From contig PGZF01000001.1 in the NCBI GenBank assembly GCA_002840125.1, positions 1-64,000 of the forward strand: a stretch of 64,000 bases of DNA, read 5' to 3'. Numbering within the stretch: position 1 is the first letter of the stretch; every line of letters starts with the position of its first letter. Position numbers and translations under genes: made by a program. The DNA comes from Gammaproteobacteria bacterium HGW-Gammaproteobacteria-15. GTDB lineage: Bacteria; Pseudomonadota; Gammaproteobacteria; Enterobacterales; Alteromonadaceae. The notes beneath the pieces were generated by a model. The model worked only from the letters and a program-made list of their open reading frames with translations. It made no database searches and was not told where the DNA came from. Shown one piece after another: positions 1 through 9,718 of the stretch.

Positions 1-93
1 ACCACCTGATCCCATTCCGAACTCAGAAGTGAAACGCAGCTGCGACGATGGTAGTGTAGCATTCGCTATGCGAGAGTAGTTCACCGCCAGGCT
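1..93 (+). rRNA. rrf: 5S ribosomal RNA, 3' part
   Basis: This is the 3' three quarters of a 5S rRNA gene; the 5' end is outside the window. The segment with CCGAACTCAGAAGTGAAACG and the later GATGGTAGTGT and GCGAGAGTAG blocks are the conserved 5S core. The closing CGCCAGGCT strand of the terminal helix ends near 93. It is presumably the last gene of an rRNA operon whose 16S and 23S genes lie upstream. Confidence 0.95.
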
Positions 94-109
94 CCCAATA
101 AGTAAATAA

Positions 110-137
110 GCCTCACGCGTAAGCGTGGGGCTTTTTG
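110..137 (+). terminator. Intrinsic terminator after 5S rRNA
   Basis: A 9-bp stem (110-118 with 123-131, one G-T pair) has a GTAA loop and is followed by five T residues at 132-136. It ends the rRNA transcript and, read from the other strand, probably also stops thiH transcription, since the thiH stop codon is only a few bases away. Confidence 0.85.
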
Positions 138-140
138 CAT

Positions 141-1253
141 TTAGCGGCCTAAAAAGCTATCCCAATCTTTCCATACCGGCTGCAGGCCTTGTCGTATCAA
201 TGCCTTTGCCACCTGTTGTGGCGTGCGATTGTCGTCTATGCTGAATTGTTCGAGGTTTTCCGGTTCGACACTGTAACCACCGGGTTGGGTTTTTGAACCG
301 GCGCTGACACTGGTGATAGCCAGTGGTACCACGTGCTGGCGGAACACGTCAGACTCGCGCGTAGACAGGCTGATTTCCAGCTCAGGTGCAAACAAGCGAA
401 AGGCACAAATCAGCTGGATCAGTTCTTTATCACTGATTGGATTGATCACCTCGTTACCGCCGCTGCAGGGGCGGATCCTGGGTACGGACAGGCTAAAGCG
501 GCATTGCCAGTACTGTTTTTGTAAATATTGCAGATGCTGCGCCAGTAAGATGGCATCGGTACGCCAATCGCTAAGGCCAAGTAAAATACCCAGGCCGATT
601 TTGTCGATCCCGGCCAGGCCCACTCTGTCCGGCGCATCCAGCCGCCAATGGATATCACTTTTCTTGCCCTTTAGATGATACTGCTGATATGCCGACGCAT
701 TATAGGTTTCCTGGTACACCATAACCGCATCTACGCCAAGGCTTTTCAGCCTGACATATTCATCAGTACTTAGCGGCTGCACTTCTAGTTGCACACTGCT
801 GAAGTAACGACGGATGATTGGCAGCGCATCGCAAAAGTAGTCTATACCCACTTTACGCTCATGCTCACCGGTGACAATCAGCACCTGATCTATCCCCAAG
901 GCTTTAATAGCACGGCATTCCTGTTCTATTTCGGCAGGGTTTAAGGTACGTCGTTTTACTTTTTGGCTCAGCGAAAAACCGCAGTAAGTGCATTCATTAG
1001 CGCAAAGGTTAGAAAGATACAAAGGGGCATAAAATTGTACACTGTGGCCAAATCGTTGCCGGGTCAGCTGCTGGGCTTTGGCTGCCAGCATCGGCAATAA
1101 TGGTAACGCTGCCGGAGATAACAGCGCTTGTAAGTCACTGAGCATTAAGCGTGGCTTATGCAGTGCTGTTTGCACCTGAGCCGTTGAAAAGTTACGGCTT
1201 TGCAGCTGCAGTGTTTGCCAGTCTTGTTGCTGCCATTGCGTATTAAAGCTCAT
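141..1253 (-). CDS. thiH: 2-iminoacetate synthase ThiH (tyrosine lyase)
   Basis: Radical SAM enzyme that cleaves tyrosine to p-cresol and dehydroglycine, the glycine-derived unit of the thiazole ring. The protein has 370 residues, normal for ThiH. The radical SAM cysteines are C84, C88 and C91 (CANECTYC, a CX3CX2C motif) in the N-terminal half, and the C-terminal half contains the conserved [11 protein letters not shown] segment. Its ATG overlaps the thiG stop by 4 bp, indicating translational coupling. It is the last gene of the thiamine operon, and use of the tyrosine route rather than glycine oxidase ThiO fits an enterobacterial-type thiamine pathway. Confidence 0.96.
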   Translation of the reverse strand: MSFNTQWQQQDWQTLQLQSRNFSTAQVQTALHKPRLMLSDLQALLSPAALPLLPMLAAKAQQLTRQRFGHSVQFYAPLYLSNLCANECTYCGFSLSQKVKRRTLNPAEIEQECRAIKALGIDQVLIVTGEHERKVGIDYFCDALPIIRRYFSSVQLEVQPLSTDEYVRLKSLGVDAVMVYQETYNASAYQQYHLKGKKSDIHWRLDAPDRVGLAGIDKIGLGILLGLSDWRTDAILLAQHLQYLQKQYWQCRFSLSVPRIRPCSGGNEVINPISDKELIQLICAFRLFAPELEISLSTRESDVFRQHVVPLAITSVSAGSKTQPGGYSVEPENLEQFSIDDNRTPQQVAKALIRQGLQPVWKDWDSFLGR

Positions 1254-2017
1254 AGTGCCGCCAGAAAATCAGTTAGCGGGCTTGACGCCGTAGCATGTGG
1301 CTGTGCTGTTGCTAAACCGGCGTTATAAGCCATACGCCCGGCGTTTACTGCTTGTGCAAAGGCACCGGCCATAGCAACCGGATACTGGCTGGCAGCAATC
1401 GCGGTATTAACCAGCACTGCCGATGCGCCCAGCTCCATGGCCGCAGCAGCGTGGGATGGCGCGCCAAGACCGGCGTCGATAATAACCGGCACTGTGGCTT
1501 GTTCGATAATAATCTCCAGCATAGCCCGGGTTTGTAAGCCTTGATTAGAGCCAATGGCAGCGCCCAGCGGCATTACCGCGGCGCAGCCGGCTTGCTCCAG
1601 CCGTTTACATAAAACAGGGTCGGCGCTGCAGTAGGGCAGTACGACAAAACCTAATTTAACCAGTTGTTCTGCTGCCAATAATGTTTCGATAGGGTCCGGC
1701 ATTAAATAGCGCGGATCCGGGTGGATTTCCAGTTTCAGCCAGTTGGTTTGCAAGGCGTCACGTGCCAGCTGTGCAGCAAAAATGGCTTCTTTGGCTGTTT
1801 TTGCACCAGAGGTATTAGGCAGCAGTTGGATATTCATCTGCCGCATTGGGCTGAGCAAATCATCCTGTGGCTGATCCAACTGCAGGCGTTTAAGTGCCAG
1901 TGTAACCAACTGACAACCACTGGCCTGTATTGCTTGCTGCATAAGGCCGGGGCTAGCAAATTTACCACTGCCCAGCAGTAAGCGGCTGCTAAAGCTTTTG
2001 TTCGCTATGTGAAGCAT
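1250..2017 (-). CDS. thiG: Thiazole synthase ThiG
   Basis: Condenses deoxyxylulose phosphate, dehydroglycine and the ThiS thiocarboxylate to form thiazole phosphate. The 255 residues match the family length. Visible family features are the early [11 protein letters not shown] segment, the KLEIHPD stretch, the [20 protein letters not shown] phosphate-binding region and [12 protein letters not shown] six bases upstream is in frame, but the ATG at 2017 is preferred: it has GGAGG six bases before it and starts just after the thiS stop. The gene overlaps thiH by 4 bp. Confidence 0.95.
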   Translation of the reverse strand: MLHIANKSFSSRLLLGSGKFASPGLMQQAIQASGCQLVTLALKRLQLDQPQDDLLSPMRQMNIQLLPNTSGAKTAKEAIFAAQLARDALQTNWLKLEIHPDPRYLMPDPIETLLAAEQLVKLGFVVLPYCSADPVLCKRLEQAGCAAVMPLGAAIGSNQGLQTRAMLEIIIEQATVPVIIDAGLGAPSHAAAAMELGASAVLVNTAIAASQYPVAMAGAFAQAVNAGRMAYNAGLATAQPHATASSPLTDFLAAL

Positions 2018-2019
2018 GG

Positions 2020-2203
2020 TCAACCTCCGGTTACTATCTGAAACAGTTGCACCTGAGCATTATTTTGGACCTGATGTTTGCCCCAGTGTTGTTTAGCAAT
2101 GACGACATTATCTATTGCCACTGCCAGGCCTTCAGTTTTTAGCTGTTGCTGCTGCACAAGCTCAGCTACTGTACAATTTGTGGCAAGCTGAAGGGGGGTG
2201 TCG

Positions 2204-2220
<17 letters not shown>
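2020..2220 (-). CDS. thiS: Sulfur carrier protein ThiS
   Basis: A 66-residue ubiquitin-like protein whose C-terminal Gly-Gly becomes a thiocarboxylate and donates sulfur to ThiG. The sequence ends in VTGG, and the TVAELVQQ segment and overall length match E. coli ThiS. The start at 2220 (MHIMLND) is chosen because GGAG lies seven bases upstream and because it gives the same length as known ThiS; a second ATG at 2211 is possible. It overlaps the thiDE end by 17 bp and is separated from the thiG ATG by two bases, so the genes are probably translationally coupled. Confidence 0.93.
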
Positions 2221-5511
<3,291 letters not shown>

Positions 5512-5580
5512 TGGGGGCAGGTGATAACAGGTTGCAAAACCGCCAGGCGGATTACTACTGTGTTATGTGCTGTATTTCCC

Positions 5581-5674
5581 CTTGTTTCCCTTCGCAGGTA
5601 TTAGCCTGATCAGGTTCAACGGATCCCGTTTTCACGGTCTCAGCCCGCTGTAAACAGCTAGGCACTCCGACAAG
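5581..5674 (-). promoter_or_regulatory. TPP (thiamine pyrophosphate) riboswitch aptamer
   Basis: Reading the minus strand, the element starts CTTGTCGGAGTGC, has the conserved GGGCTGAGA pyrimidine-binding strand, then ACCTGATC and TAATACCTGCG with GGGAAACAAG closing helix P1 (CTTGT with ACAAG). All conserved THI-box segments are present in order. It lies 110 nt upstream of thiC and controls the whole thi operon. Confidence 0.96.
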
Positions 5675-5856
5675 ATGGGGCTAAGTATTCACTTATTGCT
5701 AATTAAATTCAATAGCGATGTTTAAAAGCTTGCGCCGGTAACACCCGTTGTGCTCGCCACAGCAACTCGCCCTAATGCCTACGGCAGGGCTCAGACACTC
5801 TGCGGCTGCGCAAACGGGGTTATCGGCTTCGCTATTGCGCAGCATGACGCTCGGAG

Positions 5857-7290
5857 CTATAAACTTTGCACATAGAGATAAAGCGACTTTAGAATTTTCA
5901 TCTTCTGCTCATCACTGGCATGCTCATGCGCCAAATTTTCCAATACCAGACTAAAATCTTCCATCGTCAGGTTGGGGTTATCCACACCGTGCATTAATTT
6001 GTCGGTGCGGTAGCGTTGCCATTTTTGCTGCTCGCTGTCGGTCAGGCTGGCCGGATAATTACGGGCGCGGTATAAAAATAGCAGGCTGTTTAGGCGCTCA
6101 TCACTAAACACCGGGGCGCTAACGGCTAATTGCTCCGGTGGTAACTGATGCAGCTGCTGCATTTTTTGCTTATCGCCGTCACTGATAAAGCCGTTATATA
6201 GCTGATAGTCCGGGTTGGTTTCAGCAGGGAATTCATTCAGTTGCTGATACAACTCTATCGCTTTAGCTTGTGTTGCCCGGTGTTGGCGCAAAAAATCTAA
6301 ATGCTTAAGGCACTGCGCACGGTCAATACCAAAGGCTGCTGCGCGCTCTTCAGTCAGTGTTTTTGCCGGTGCTAACACAGGGCATTTATTCAGATGAATA
6401 AGCTTTAAGCCCAGCCGCTGTTCGCCGTCGGCCAGATCCGCGGTTTTGGTATACAGCTTTTGCTGTAAGGTGGCAATATCGTCTTCAAGCAACGGTGTTG
6501 GATCAGCCTGCAGGTTATAGCAAATCACCGCATTTTTATTGGTAGGGTGGAACGCCAGCGGCACTATCCAACTAACACAGCCAGAACTTGCCGGAAACTT
6601 AGACGACACATGTACCAGTGGCGTCATGCCGGCAACATCAATTAATTCGGCAACTTTGGCTTTTTTGCGCAGCTCAAATAAATAACCAAACAGCTTGGGC
6701 TGCTTTTGTTTTATCAGTTTTGCCATAGCAATGGTAGCGTACACGTCGGATAACGCATCGTGGGCGTTTTCATGTGCCAGGCCATTAGCCTTGGTCAATT
6801 CTTCCAGTTTAAAAATAGGGCTGCCATCCTCGCGTACAGGCCAGTTTATGCCTTCGGGGCGCAAGGCGTAGCAGGCACGCACCATATCGATAAGGTCCCA
6901 GCGACTGTTACCATTTTGCCATTCGCGGCCATAGGGCTCATAAAAATTGCGGTACAGGCTGTAACGGGTGACTTCGTCGTCAAAGCGCAGGTTGTTATAG
7001 CCCAGCACACAGGTATTTGGCGTGCTGAAACGTTGCAAAATACGCTGCATAAACTCAGTTTCGGCCAGGCCTTTTTTATTACACAGCTGCGGCGTTAGGC
7101 CGGTTATTAATGCCGCTTGCGGATGCGGCAGGTAGTCGTTTGCCAGTTGGCAGTACCATACATCAGGCTCGCCAATAACATTCAGCTCAAGATCGGTGCG
7201 GATCCCGGCAAACTGAGCCGGGCGGTCGCGCTTGGGATCAGCGCCCCAGGTTTCGTAGTCGTGGAAATAGAACGTAGGCTGTTGGTTCAA
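5857..7290 (-). CDS. sbcB: Exodeoxyribonuclease I
   Basis: Single-strand-specific 3'-5' exonuclease acting in mismatch repair and recombination. The 477 residues match E. coli ExoI (475). The DEDDh active site begins with FHDYETWG (D11, E13), followed by DRPAQFAGIRTD, and the last catalytic block is HDALSDVYAT. The C-terminal half carries the SH3-like and helical domains of the family. It is a single gene whose start is about 130 bp from the divergent yefM operator region. The 180 bp between its stop and the riboswitch hold no gene I can recognise. Confidence 0.96.
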   Translation of the reverse strand: MNQQPTFYFHDYETWGADPKRDRPAQFAGIRTDLELNVIGEPDVWYCQLANDYLPHPQAALITGLTPQLCNKKGLAETEFMQRILQRFSTPNTCVLGYNNLRFDDEVTRYSLYRNFYEPYGREWQNGNSRWDLIDMVRACYALRPEGINWPVREDGSPIFKLEELTKANGLAHENAHDALSDVYATIAMAKLIKQKQPKLFGYLFELRKKAKVAELIDVAGMTPLVHVSSKFPASSGCVSWIVPLAFHPTNKNAVICYNLQADPTPLLEDDIATLQQKLYTKTADLADGEQRLGLKLIHLNKCPVLAPAKTLTEERAAAFGIDRAQCLKHLDFLRQHRATQAKAIELYQQLNEFPAETNPDYQLYNGFISDGDKQKMQQLHQLPPEQLAVSAPVFSDERLNSLLFLYRARNYPASLTDSEQQKWQRYRTDKLMHGVDNPNLTMEDFSLVLENLAHEHASDEQKMKILKSLYLYVQSL

Positions 7291-7418
7291 TTTTTATGTC
7301 CTGCGTTGTAATGTGTAGTATTCGTTCGGGGCAAAGACAAAACCATGCCTTTTGCCATAGTGTAACAGCTGGGGGTAATGTCGTCGATGCAGTCAATACG
7401 CAGCATAAAAAGCATAAT

Positions 7419-7434
7419 GTACAAATGTTTGTAC
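7419..7434. promoter_or_regulatory. YefM operator palindrome 1
   Basis: GTACAAA-TG-TTTGTAC is a perfect 7-bp inverted repeat and lies within a TGTACA context, the core known for YefM-YoeB operators. Its centre is 33 bp, about three helical turns, from that of the second palindrome. Confidence 0.7.
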
Positions 7435-7441
7435 CATTTCC

Positions 7442-7470
7442 TTGCATTTGTGTACTAAAGTTTGTACGAT
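7442..7470 (+). promoter_or_regulatory. yefM-yoeB promoter with operator palindrome 2
   Basis: TTGCAT (7442-7447) and TACGAT (7465-7470) are separated by exactly 17 bp and fit a sigma-70 promoter. GTACTAA-AG-TTTGTAC (7452-7467) is a near-perfect copy of palindrome 1, lying over the spacer and the -10 box. A bound antitoxin complex would block RNA polymerase, giving autorepression. The leader also contains a 7-bp hairpin with a GAGA loop at 7509-7526. Confidence 0.6.
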
Positions 7471-7558
7471 GTTTTCTGGGATAGGATCCTTTACGGTTTG
7501 AAGGATATCAGAGTTGAGAAACTCTGTTGGAATTTGCTTATTTGGTGGGAGCATAGGC

Positions 7559-7828
7559 ATGAACATTCTTACAGTTAGTGAAGCAAGAGCTAATTTTAAG
7601 GCCGTTATCGATACCGTGCTGGATACTCACGAACCTACGCTTGTGACTAACCAGCGGTCTGGCAATGTTGTAATGATTTCGCAAGAGGATTACAACGCCA
7701 TGCAGGAAACGCTGTACTTATTGAGTACACCGAACAATGCTAACCGTTTACGGGAATCGGTAGCACGCATTAAAGCTGGCTCCTTCGAGTTGAAGGAAGA
7801 CTTTTTGGATGAGCAAGAAAAAGGTTAA
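7559..7828 (+). CDS. yefM: Antitoxin YefM (Phd/YefM family)
   Basis: An 89-residue antitoxin that binds and neutralises YoeB and represses its own promoter. MNILTVSEARANFKAVIDTV is the Phd/YefM DNA-binding start, followed by NQRSGNVVMISQEDYNAMQETLYL in two conserved blocks and an acidic C-terminal tail that in homologues wraps the toxin. An upstream in-frame ATG at 7514 would add 15 unrelated residues; the start at 7559 is chosen by family alignment and a GGGAG upstream. It overlaps yoeB by 20 bp, so the two are coupled. Confidence 0.95.
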   Translation: MNILTVSEARANFKAVIDTVLDTHEPTLVTNQRSGNVVMISQEDYNAMQETLYLLSTPNNANRLRESVARIKAGSFELKEDFLDEQEKG

Positions 7829-8084
7829 ACCCGGCGTAGCATTTGATGCCAGTGCATGGGGTGACTACCAGTATTTTAAGCAGTACGACAAAAAGCTAAG
7901 CGCACGTATTGATGATTTAATAAAGGAAGCAATGCGTTCGCCGTTAGAAGGTAAGGGTAAACCTGAACGTTTAGTCGGGGATTTCGCCGGCTTCTATTCA
8001 CGCCGGATAGACCGTGAACACCGCTTGGTTTACACCTACGCAGATGGGTATCTGATAATAGCGCAGTGTCGGTTTCACTATTAA
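7809..8084 (+). CDS. yoeB: Toxin YoeB, ribosome-dependent mRNA endonuclease
   Basis: A 91-residue RelE-superfamily toxin that cleaves mRNA at the ribosomal A site. The EGKGKPE block (E47), the SRRI segment (R65, R66), the EHRLVY block and the C-terminal FHY (H90, Y91) match the catalytic residues of E. coli YoeB (E46, R65, H83, Y84). About seven extra N-terminal residues precede the usual start. The toxin looks intact. Its terminator has been split by an IS10-like element whose end is 16 bp after the stop codon. Confidence 0.95.
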   Translation: MSKKKVKPGVAFDASAWGDYQYFKQYDKKLSARIDDLIKEAMRSPLEGKGKPERLVGDFAGFYSRRIDREHRLVYTYADGYLIIAQCRFHY

Positions 8085-8085
8085 G

Positions 8086-8100
8086 AAAGGGGCTCTAAGC
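8086..8100 (+). terminator. Left half of the yoeB intrinsic terminator, split by an IS
   Basis: AAAGGGGCT followed by CTAAGC. Joined to the sequence after the IS (with one copy of the duplicated 9-mer removed) it restores AAAGGGGCT-CTA-AGCCCCTTT, a perfect 9-bp hairpin followed by a T-rich run. Confidence 0.75.
8092..8100. repeat. 9-bp target site duplication, left copy
   Basis: GCTCTAAGC is identical to 9434-9442, at the other end of the IS. Nine base pairs is the length produced by IS10. Confidence 0.93.
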
Positions 8101-8120
8101 CTGAGGGATCCCCACGAAAT
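8101..8120. repeat. IS terminal inverted repeat, left (transposase 3' side)
   Basis: Begins CTGAG and contains ATCCCCAC, matching the right end at 9414-9433 with three mismatches in 20 bp. Confidence 0.9.
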
Positions 8121-8127
8121 CGTGCTC

Positions 8128-9321
8128 TCATATAATGCTGCAACTCGTGGTGTCGAGTAAATGTATGCAATGGTGCAATGTATCGCGCCATTGCTTGACT
8201 GTCAGCTTTACACGCTTTGCAATAGACCGTAACCCCAATGTATGAAACGATAACACGCGTTTTTCTCGCTCGGTATTTGCCTGAAACTGCCAATGCTTTT
8301 GGGCAACCGTCACTCCGACGCCGAGTAAGATGAGTGCCAGTGAAGCTAAGTTGGCCAACAGCAGTAAAATACTCAGGCGATTAAGTTTGCTAGTGCAGTT
8401 TTGCTCAAACCCTAAGCCAAACTGGGTACTCTTCATATCTCTGAAGCTTTCTTCTATTTGCATACGTTGCCGGTAAATTGCCACGACTTTTTTACCGTGA
8501 CGATAGGGCTGCGGCAAATTAGATGCTAACAGCCATGGGTCTGTATTCGCTCGCGCATTTGACTGCGATGTTTTAGAAGCCTTTATGCTGCCATCAGCAT
8601 TGAGTGCATGACGCCCCTTAGCTTTTTGCTTGTACAGTGTAAGCGTGCAGGCAAACGGCGAACTTCGAGCTATTGCAGCTTGGTATTGCTTGGGCCGCTG
8701 GGATGCCTTGGTATACAACTGGCTAATACACTGCCATTGCGCGCCCTTGTCGGTGCTGTAAAAATTAGGTTTGCGTACCCGGCCAACAAAATACCAGCCC
8801 AGTGCTTCAATTTGTCTGAACCACGGAGTTTTAAACCCTGCATCGGTGACAATAACTGGTTTACAGTCAACAGGCAGAAGCAGCGATAATGTTTGCAGAA
8901 ACAGCTTATGAGTTGCAGATTTCTCTTTGGTACTCAGTGGATGAACCTCCTCGTACAGCGTGATAGAGCGACCATCGAAACTCAACGCAGCTCGTAACAG
9001 AAAATGTCTTTTACACTCATCAAGATCAGACCAATCAATGCTTATCGTCGGATGTTTGGCTGTGCAGAATAGCCGACAGACAGCCCCATAAACTAACGTT
9101 TTCTCACGCAGCAAATTCGCATTAGAGAGAAGCCTGTCAGCTCGTTTAATACTATGTTTTTCGTAGGCTGCGGAGTCTATGCCGCGACCAATATTGGTGA
9201 CGGTGGCAGTGCTACCGTTTGCCAGGCTGTAAACGCAATCAGTCACGGCTTTTTGTCTGGTTGCATGCATTTTAGGTGTGACAAATGAAACGATATTGGT
9301 CAAGATAGTGCGGACATTCAT
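8128..9321 (-). CDS. IS10-like transposase (IS4 family, DDE)
   Basis: A 397-residue transposase close in size to IS10 transposase (402). The catalytic acids are D96 (SIDWSDL), D160 (VTDAGFK) and E290 within the YREK-like signature YRQRMQIEESFRDMKS. Other family blocks are KHSIKRADRLL, FDGRSITLYEE and LASNLP. It is complete and unbroken. The gene reads toward yoeB, so any outward transcript across the left end would be antisense to the toxin. Confidence 0.96.
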   Translation of the reverse strand: MNVRTILTNIVSFVTPKMHATRQKAVTDCVYSLANGSTATVTNIGRGIDSAAYEKHSIKRADRLLSNANLLREKTLVYGAVCRLFCTAKHPTISIDWSDLDECKRHFLLRAALSFDGRSITLYEEVHPLSTKEKSATHKLFLQTLSLLLPVDCKPVIVTDAGFKTPWFRQIEALGWYFVGRVRKPNFYSTDKGAQWQCISQLYTKASQRPKQYQAAIARSSPFACTLTLYKQKAKGRHALNADGSIKASKTSQSNARANTDPWLLASNLPQPYRHGKKVVAIYRQRMQIEESFRDMKSTQFGLGFEQNCTSKLNRLSILLLLANLASLALILLGVGVTVAQKHWQFQANTEREKRVLSFHTLGLRSIAKRVKLTVKQWRDTLHHCIHLLDTTSCSII

Positions 9322-9413
9322 GGCTGTTGGGTCTCAGTGATGTTTGGCGATTGATCTGATCACCGAACGCCATGAATGTTCTTTCCGAATTCATCTTTTT
9401 GTTTCGTCTAATA

Positions 9414-9433
9414 ATTTTGTGGGGATAGCTCAG
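9414..9433. repeat. IS terminal inverted repeat, right (transposase 5' side)
   Basis: On the minus strand reads CTGAGCTATCCCCACAAAAT and pairs with the left end. The promoter side of the transposase gene lies between this end and 9321. Confidence 0.9.
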
Positions 9434-9457
9434 GCTCTAAGCCCCTTTGTCATTTTT
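9434..9457 (+). terminator. Right half of the yoeB terminator with the second target duplication
   Basis: Begins with GCTCTAAGC (second copy of the target duplication, 9434-9442), then CCCTTT and a T-run at 9453-9457. This is the descending arm and U-tract of the original yoeB hairpin. Confidence 0.75.
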
Positions 9458-9477
9458 CTCATATCCATTTGAACGCC

Positions 9478-9651
9478 TTACTTATCATCATCCATTAAAC
9501 TTTCCAGTGCAGAGCCCGGGTCTTCTTCACCACAAACAGAGCCGTCATCCGGGCAGGCTGCTTCTGCATCCCGGTGCGATAAGGGCTTGCGTCGTTTGGG
9601 CTGATCAACTGGTGGGCGGTTCAGGGGTTCAGTATCGGCAGGACGTGACAT
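9478..9651 (-). CDS. Small hypothetical protein, 57 residues
   Basis: An open frame of 58 codons, ATG at 9651 and TAA at 9480-9478. The product starts MSRPADTEPLNRPP, has a basic KRRK patch, two cysteines (ACPDDGSVCG) and an acidic C terminus (ESLMDDDK). Codon use resembles the neighbouring genes, and proline, aspartate and glutamate are enriched as in a disordered protein. I do not recognise a family. A weak AAGG lies about 12 bases upstream. It is downstream of the GGDEF/EAL gene in the same direction and could be cotranscribed. It may alternatively be a chance frame. Confidence 0.5.
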   Translation of the reverse strand: MSRPADTEPLNRPPVDQPKRRKPLSHRDAEAACPDDGSVCGEEDPGSALESLMDDDK

Positions 9652-9718
9652 AGGGTTATTTTACCTTAGCTAAAAGTGCTTTAAGTATAGGCAACAGCAG
9701 CCGCTATGCAATGTTGGC

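Larger units (their letters stand above)
8101..9433 (-). mobile_element. IS4-family (IS10-like) insertion sequence, complete
   Basis: A 1333-bp element (IS10 is 1329 bp) with one transposase gene and imperfect terminal inverted repeats: CTGAGGGATCCCCACGAAAT at 8101-8120 and, on the minus strand, CTGAGCTATCCCCACAAAAT at 9433-9414, 17 of 20 identical. Both begin with CTGA as in IS10. Exact 9-bp direct repeats flank it. With intact ends, duplication and transposase it appears to be a recent and possibly active insertion. Confidence 0.95.

Noticed and set aside
9447-9653. Plus-strand open frame of 68 codons after the IS
   Set aside because: It is antisense to the better-looking 57-residue minus-strand frame, has no binding site and begins in the yoeB terminator remains.
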